Shown here in pieces: positions 60,589-64,000 of a stretch of 64,000 bases of DNA; position 1 is the first letter of the stretch, and each line of letters starts with the position of its first letter. The translations under genes were made by a program, and so were the position numbers. The stretch is from positions 224,867 through 288,866 of the forward strand of contig DJTE01000002.1 of assembly GCA_002439165.1 (NCBI GenBank), written 5' to 3'. The notes beneath the pieces were generated by a model. The model had not been told where the DNA came from and made no database searches. It saw only the letters and a list, made by a program, of their open reading frames with translations. Origin of the DNA: Chryseobacterium indologenes. GTDB lineage: Bacteria > Bacteroidota > Bacteroidia > Flavobacteriales > Weeksellaceae.

Positions 60589-61671
60589 TTAGTTTTCCAA
60601 ATAATTTCTCCATTTTTTTACAGCATCCGCCATATCTTTTGGCATTGGGCTTTCAAAATACAATTCCTTCTTTGTTGTAGGATGTATAAAACCTAAGGTA
60701 TGAGCATGCAGCGCATGTCTTGGCAGAATATCAAAAACATTTTTTATAAACTGTTTATACTTAGGCAGATTGACACCGCGTAAAGGAGTATGGCCTTCAT
60801 ATCTTTCATCGTTAAACAAAGTATGGCCAATATGCCTGAAATGTGCCCTGATCTGGTGTGTTCTTCCTGTTTCAAGCTTGCATTCCACCCAGGTCATATA
60901 TTTAAAACGTTCCAATACCTTATAATGGGTAACCGCGTGTTTTCCCTGGCTTCCGTCTTCATATACCGACATCTGCATTCTGTTTTTCGGATGTCTTCCG
61001 ATATGCCCTCTGATTGTTCCTTCATCTTCCGGCATATTTCCCCACACAAAAGCCCAATACAGTCTTTTGGTTGTTCGGTTGAAGAACTGTTTAGCCAGAA
61101 AGCTCAAGGCATATTCATTTTTGGCAATCACCAGAAGTCCTGAAGTATCTTTATCAATTCTGTGAACAAGTCCTACCCTGTCCAGATCAGATTTCTCTCC
61201 GTTTTTTTCAAAATGAAACGCCAGTGCGTTTACCAGTGTTCCGTCCCAGTTTCCGAAACCGGGATGTACCACCATTCCTGCTTCTTTATCTACAACGACA
61301 AGATCATCATCTTCGTATATAATATTCACAGGAATATCCTGCGGGATAATTACATTTTCTCTTGGCGGATGCGCCAGCAATACGGAAATCTGGTCTCCGG
61401 GCTTCACACGGTAGTTCTGTTTTACCGGAGTTCCGTTTACCACCACATTTCCGGCACGGCAGGTCTGGGAAATCTTGTTTCTTGAAGAATTCTGTCTGTA
61501 TATCAACAGGAATTTATCAATACGCAGAGGTTCCTGCTTACTGTCTACTGTAATGTTCAGATGTTCATACAGCCCTTTGTTCTCTTCATCAATATCAATA
61601 TTTTCAACACTGTCTATATTTTCAGAATCCAGTAATTCTTCGTCAAAAAAATCTTCGTTATCTTCTGCCAT
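60589..61671 (-). CDS. rluD: RluA/RluD-family 23S rRNA pseudouridine synthase
   Basis: 360 residues. An acidic N-terminal extension (1-35) precedes an S4 RNA-binding domain (about 50-110: RIDKFLLIYRQNSSRNKISQ) and the catalytic domain with HRIDKDTSGLLVIAK (catalytic Asp), GRTHQIRAHF and HALHAHTLGF. Substrate specificity (23S positions 1911/1915/1917) is inferred from length and best-fit family; RluC-type is less likely. It is next to the PASTA gene in the same orientation. Confidence 0.88.
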   Translation of the reverse strand: MAEDNEDFFDEELLDSENIDSVENIDIDEENKGLYEHLNITVDSKQEPLRIDKFLLIYRQNSSRNKISQTCRAGNVVVNGTPVKQNYRVKPGDQISVLLAHPPRENVIIPQDIPVNIIYEDDDLVVVDKEAGMVVHPGFGNWDGTLVNALAFHFEKNGEKSDLDRVGLVHRIDKDTSGLLVIAKNEYALSFLAKQFFNRTTKRLYWAFVWGNMPEDEGTIRGHIGRHPKNRMQMSVYEDGSQGKHAVTHYKVLERFKYMTWVECKLETGRTHQIRAHFRHIGHTLFNDERYEGHTPLRGVNLPKYKQFIKNVFDILPRHALHAHTLGFIHPTTKKELYFESPMPKDMADAVKKWRNYLEN

Positions 61672-61742
61672 TGTTTTATTTTTTACGCAAAAGGCCTCAA
61701 CATTTTGCAGTTGAAGCCCTATTTTTTTATAATAAGTTATTA

Positions 61743-62840
61743 TTATTCTATAACCATCTTCTTAGCTTTTGGCTTTTGAGCGGGTTGCTGCCCTGTTGCA
61801 GAGGATGCCGGTTTGGCATTTGTATTTCCGGCTGACGGATTAGCGGAAGACGTCTTAGGCTTCTCTGTTGCAGATCCCGCCGGTTTGGCAGGAGCTGCCG
61901 CTTTTGGAGTCTCCGTTTTCACAGGCTCAGGCTTTGGCGCGTCTCTTTTAGGAACAGGAACAGCCGCAGGCGGATCATCATAGCTAGGAGTAGGATGAGC
62001 CGGAATTTCTTCATAACGTACCGGAGGTAGTGAAGTATCCACTTTCATGCGGTAGATAGAATTCAGCTGGCTTATTTTAGCTCCCAGTTCAGCAGGTGTT
62101 TTCTTACTGGCCCAAAGATCGATCTGCATTCCCTGATCCCTTACATCACCGGATGCAGGATCCTGATAGTAGATAATATCAGATTCGTCTTTTCCTCCGT
62201 CTTCATGTTCCACAAGACCTACTTCAAACATGCTTTTTGCGATTACCGCTCTTGCTTCCTTTACAGTTAATCCTATAACGCTGGGTATTGAGATATTTCT
62301 CATAGGACCTGATCCTACGACAACATCAATCATGGAGAATCTTGGAAGACGGGCTCCCGGATTCACTGCATTTCCTTTATATAATATCCTCAAAAGAGCA
62401 TCTTTCTGAATACTCGGCTCATAAATTGTATCCCCGATCTTCAGTCCCACCTGATCCAGTCTCTGGAAAGCCAGTCCTGAATACTTATTGATTACATCCG
62501 GAACGGTAATAGGTGCCCAGGTTCTTGGGTTCACTACAATTCTTACCAATGATCCCGGTTTTACCCTGGAACTGGATAGCGGGTGCATCTTTAAAACCTG
62601 GAAAGGCTTAAATTTAGGATTATATTCTGCACTGTCCACTTCATATTCGAGGCCTGTATCCTCTAATATTTTCACAGCATCATATACCGATTTATTAATA
62701 ACATTGGGAACCGGAATCTCCTGTCCATGATTGGTGTGGTATTCCAGCCAGCGGAACGTAAGCCATACCAACCCCACAAAAACACCGATGGCTACTACTA
62801 AGTTCAGCAAAACTTTCCAATTGAAAAGTGATTTAAGCAT
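61743..62840 (-). CDS. PASTA-domain membrane protein
   Basis: 365 residues from ATG 62840 (MLKSLFNWKVLLNLVVAIG). A GTG start at 62909 is in frame, but a TATATTTG box at 62867-62874 lies within that extension. One membrane helix (about 10-32) and three PASTA repeats (IPVPNVINKSVYDAVKIL, ITVPDVINKYSGLAFQRL, ISIPSVIGLTVKEARAVI) lie outside, followed by a Pro/Lys/Ala-rich disordered tail. No kinase domain, unlike Ser/Thr kinases of Gram-positives. It probably binds peptidoglycan; divergent ddl supports this. Confidence 0.88.
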   Translation of the reverse strand: MLKSLFNWKVLLNLVVAIGVFVGLVWLTFRWLEYHTNHGQEIPVPNVINKSVYDAVKILEDTGLEYEVDSAEYNPKFKPFQVLKMHPLSSSRVKPGSLVRIVVNPRTWAPITVPDVINKYSGLAFQRLDQVGLKIGDTIYEPSIQKDALLRILYKGNAVNPGARLPRFSMIDVVVGSGPMRNISIPSVIGLTVKEARAVIAKSMFEVGLVEHEDGGKDESDIIYYQDPASGDVRDQGMQIDLWASKKTPAELGAKISQLNSIYRMKVDTSLPPVRYEEIPAHPTPSYDDPPAAVPVPKRDAPKPEPVKTETPKAAAPAKPAGSATEKPKTSSANPSAGNTNAKPASSATGQQPAQKPKAKKMVIE

Positions 62841-62866
62841 ACTTAAAAATACTTTAATTATAACGG

Positions 62867-62874
62867 CAAATATA
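62867..62874 (-). promoter_or_regulatory. -7 box of the PASTA gene
   Basis: TATATTTG on the minus strand, 27 bases upstream of the ATG at 62840; it decides the start codon. Confidence 0.5.
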
Positions 62875-62947
62875 GCTAATAATTTTAGAATGTGCTTTTT
62901 ATTTAACACATTTCATTTTCGTCTTTAAAATTTCAGGATTTCCCTTA

Positions 62948-62974
62948 TTGCAATATATAAAATGTTTAAATTTG
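62948..62974 (+). promoter_or_regulatory. Promoter of ddl
   Basis: TTG, 16-base spacer, TAAATTTG, ending 17 bases before the ddl ATG. Spacer is slightly short of the usual 17-23. Confidence 0.5.
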
Positions 62975-62990
62975 CCTTAATTGATACTAT

Positions 62991-63983
62991 ATGGTTATGA
63001 GCAAAAAATGTGTTGCCGTTGTCATGGGAGGCTATTCTGACGAATATGTCGTTTCTTTAAAAAGCGGTCAGCTGATCTATGATTCTCTGGACAGAAATCT
63101 GTATGATGTATATAAGGTAGTGATTCTTAAAGATGAATGGTATTTCCTGGACGAGAATGATAAAAAATATGAAATCAACAGAGGAGACTTCTCTGTAACA
63201 ACAGATACCGGTGAAATCCTGAAATTTGATGTCTGCTTTAATATTATACACGGTACACCGGGTGAAAACGGGATACTTCAGGCCTACTGGGATGCCATAG
63301 GACAAAAATATACCGGATGCGGCTTTTATCAGAGTGCTTTAACATTCAATAAAAAAGACACACTGGCCGTATTGTCTAAATACGGAATTCCTGCTGCCAA
63401 AAGCATCTATTTAAGAAAAGGAGAAGCCATCAACATCGATGAGATCACAGAAAGCCTGGGGCTTCCTCTTTTTGTAAAGCCGAACCAGTCCGGATCTTCC
63501 CTCGGAATTTCCAAAGTAAAGGAAAAATCTGAGCTGATTGCCGCCACAGAAGTTGCTTTCAAAGAAGACAACGAAATTCTTATCGAAAGCTTCCTGAACG
63601 GAATGGAAGTTTCCGTAGGAGTTATTGACTTCAAGGGAGAAACCATCGTTTTAGGAATCACTGAAATTGTTCCTACCAATGAATTCTTTGATTATGAAGC
63701 CAAATATGAAGGCGCTTCCGAAGAAATTACGCCCGCAAGAATTGATGATGCCACCAGACTGAGAGTGGAAGAAATCGCAAAAAGAGCTTATAACTCATTA
63801 GGAATGAGTGGTTTTTCAAGAAGTGAATTTATCCTGATGGACGGAATTCCATACATGCTTGAAATGAATACCAATCCAGGTTTTTCTCCGGCCAGCATCC
63901 TGCCGCAACAGGCAAGACATTACGGAATCTCTATCATGGATCTTTGCGGAAACGAAGTAGAAAAAGCTTTACTTAAAAAATAG
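62991..63983 (+). CDS. ddl: D-alanine--D-alanine ligase
   Basis: 330 residues; ATG at 62991 (a second ATG two codons later, MSKKCVAVVMGGYSDE, is equally possible). It makes the D-Ala-D-Ala dipeptide for peptidoglycan. Motifs: IIHGTPGENGILQAYWD, PNQSGSSLGISKV (ATP grasp loop), EMNTNPGFSPASILPQQA (metal and omega loop). Tyr/Phe selectivity for D-Ala versus D-lactate cannot be settled by eye. The gene is complete; the window ends 17 bases later. Confidence 0.95.
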   Translation: MVMSKKCVAVVMGGYSDEYVVSLKSGQLIYDSLDRNLYDVYKVVILKDEWYFLDENDKKYEINRGDFSVTTDTGEILKFDVCFNIIHGTPGENGILQAYWDAIGQKYTGCGFYQSALTFNKKDTLAVLSKYGIPAAKSIYLRKGEAINIDEITESLGLPLFVKPNQSGSSLGISKVKEKSELIAATEVAFKEDNEILIESFLNGMEVSVGVIDFKGETIVLGITEIVPTNEFFDYEAKYEGASEEITPARIDDATRLRVEEIAKRAYNSLGMSGFSRSEFILMDGIPYMLEMNTNPGFSPASILPQQARHYGISIMDLCGNEVEKALLKK

Positions 63984-64000
63984 AAAGTAGTAGGGATAAA

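Overview
The window looks like a chromosomal segment of a flavobacterium, most likely Chryseobacterium or a close Weeksellaceae relative. The evidence is low G+C, start regions carrying the Bacteroidetes -7 box TAnnTTTG instead of strong Shine-Dalgarno sites, a type IX secretion (T9SS) sorting tail and a PorP/SprF-type protein, a short NuoG, and typical flavobacterial families (DUF5606, DUF3822, PycTM). No rRNA, CRISPR array, transposase or integrase is visible. The genus is inferred from gene content and was not tested by any search.

Layout. 1-2.0 kb: the N-terminal part of an adenine-specific DNA methyltransferase (cut by the window edge) and a CAT-anticodon tRNA. 2.1-9.8 kb: housekeeping genes (mce, rbfA, an FtsX-type permease, a secreted endonuclease, aroE, a DUF349 protein, ribD). 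9.8-15.9 kb: a secreted beta-helix/PDZ protein, two small double-glycine-leader Cys-rich peptides, an IMPACT-family protein, a membrane zinc peptidase, a GNAT protein and a 58-residue membrane protein. 16.0-30.8 kb: a complete 14-subunit complex I locus (nuoA-N in order). It is interrupted by an outer-membrane-barrel gene between nuoF and nuoG and by a four-helix-bundle (IVP/S23) gene between nuoH and nuoI, and its spacers hold a family of AT-rich imperfect palindromes. 31.1-38.6 kb: an accessory cassette with a LysM-like protein, a PAAR-like DUF4280 protein, a 1076-residue two-warhead cell-wall hydrolase (GH19-like plus M23) and a run of small lipoproteins and a membrane protein, the first overlapping the hydrolase stop codon. 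It reads as a contractile-injection/T6SS-type effector-immunity module. 38.7-47.1 kb: a GAF protein, an HD-phosphohydrolase/PycTM fusion, and a 1238-residue lipoprotein combining a calcineurin-type phosphatase, a kinase-like core and an outer-membrane barrel. 47.1-64 kb: housekeeping and small regulons (mazG, DUF5606, def, ruvX, a SixA-like phosphatase, an archaemetzincin lipoprotein, a serine hydrolase, a YfcE-like phosphoesterase, an Smr protein, DUF3822, rsmD, an HxlR/nitroreductase pair with a palindromic operator, murI, hemW, a PorP-like protein, rluD, a PASTA protein, ddl).

How the parts work together. The nuo genes make the proton-pumping NADH:quinone oxidoreductase. murI, ddl and the PASTA protein concern peptidoglycan; the 31-38 kb cassette probably attacks peptidoglycan of competitors, with periplasmic lipoproteins as likely immunity factors. 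The best candidates for a poorly described system are this cassette, the orphan HD-PycTM protein with its divergently transcribed phosphatase/kinase/barrel neighbour, and the palindrome family inside the nuo locus.
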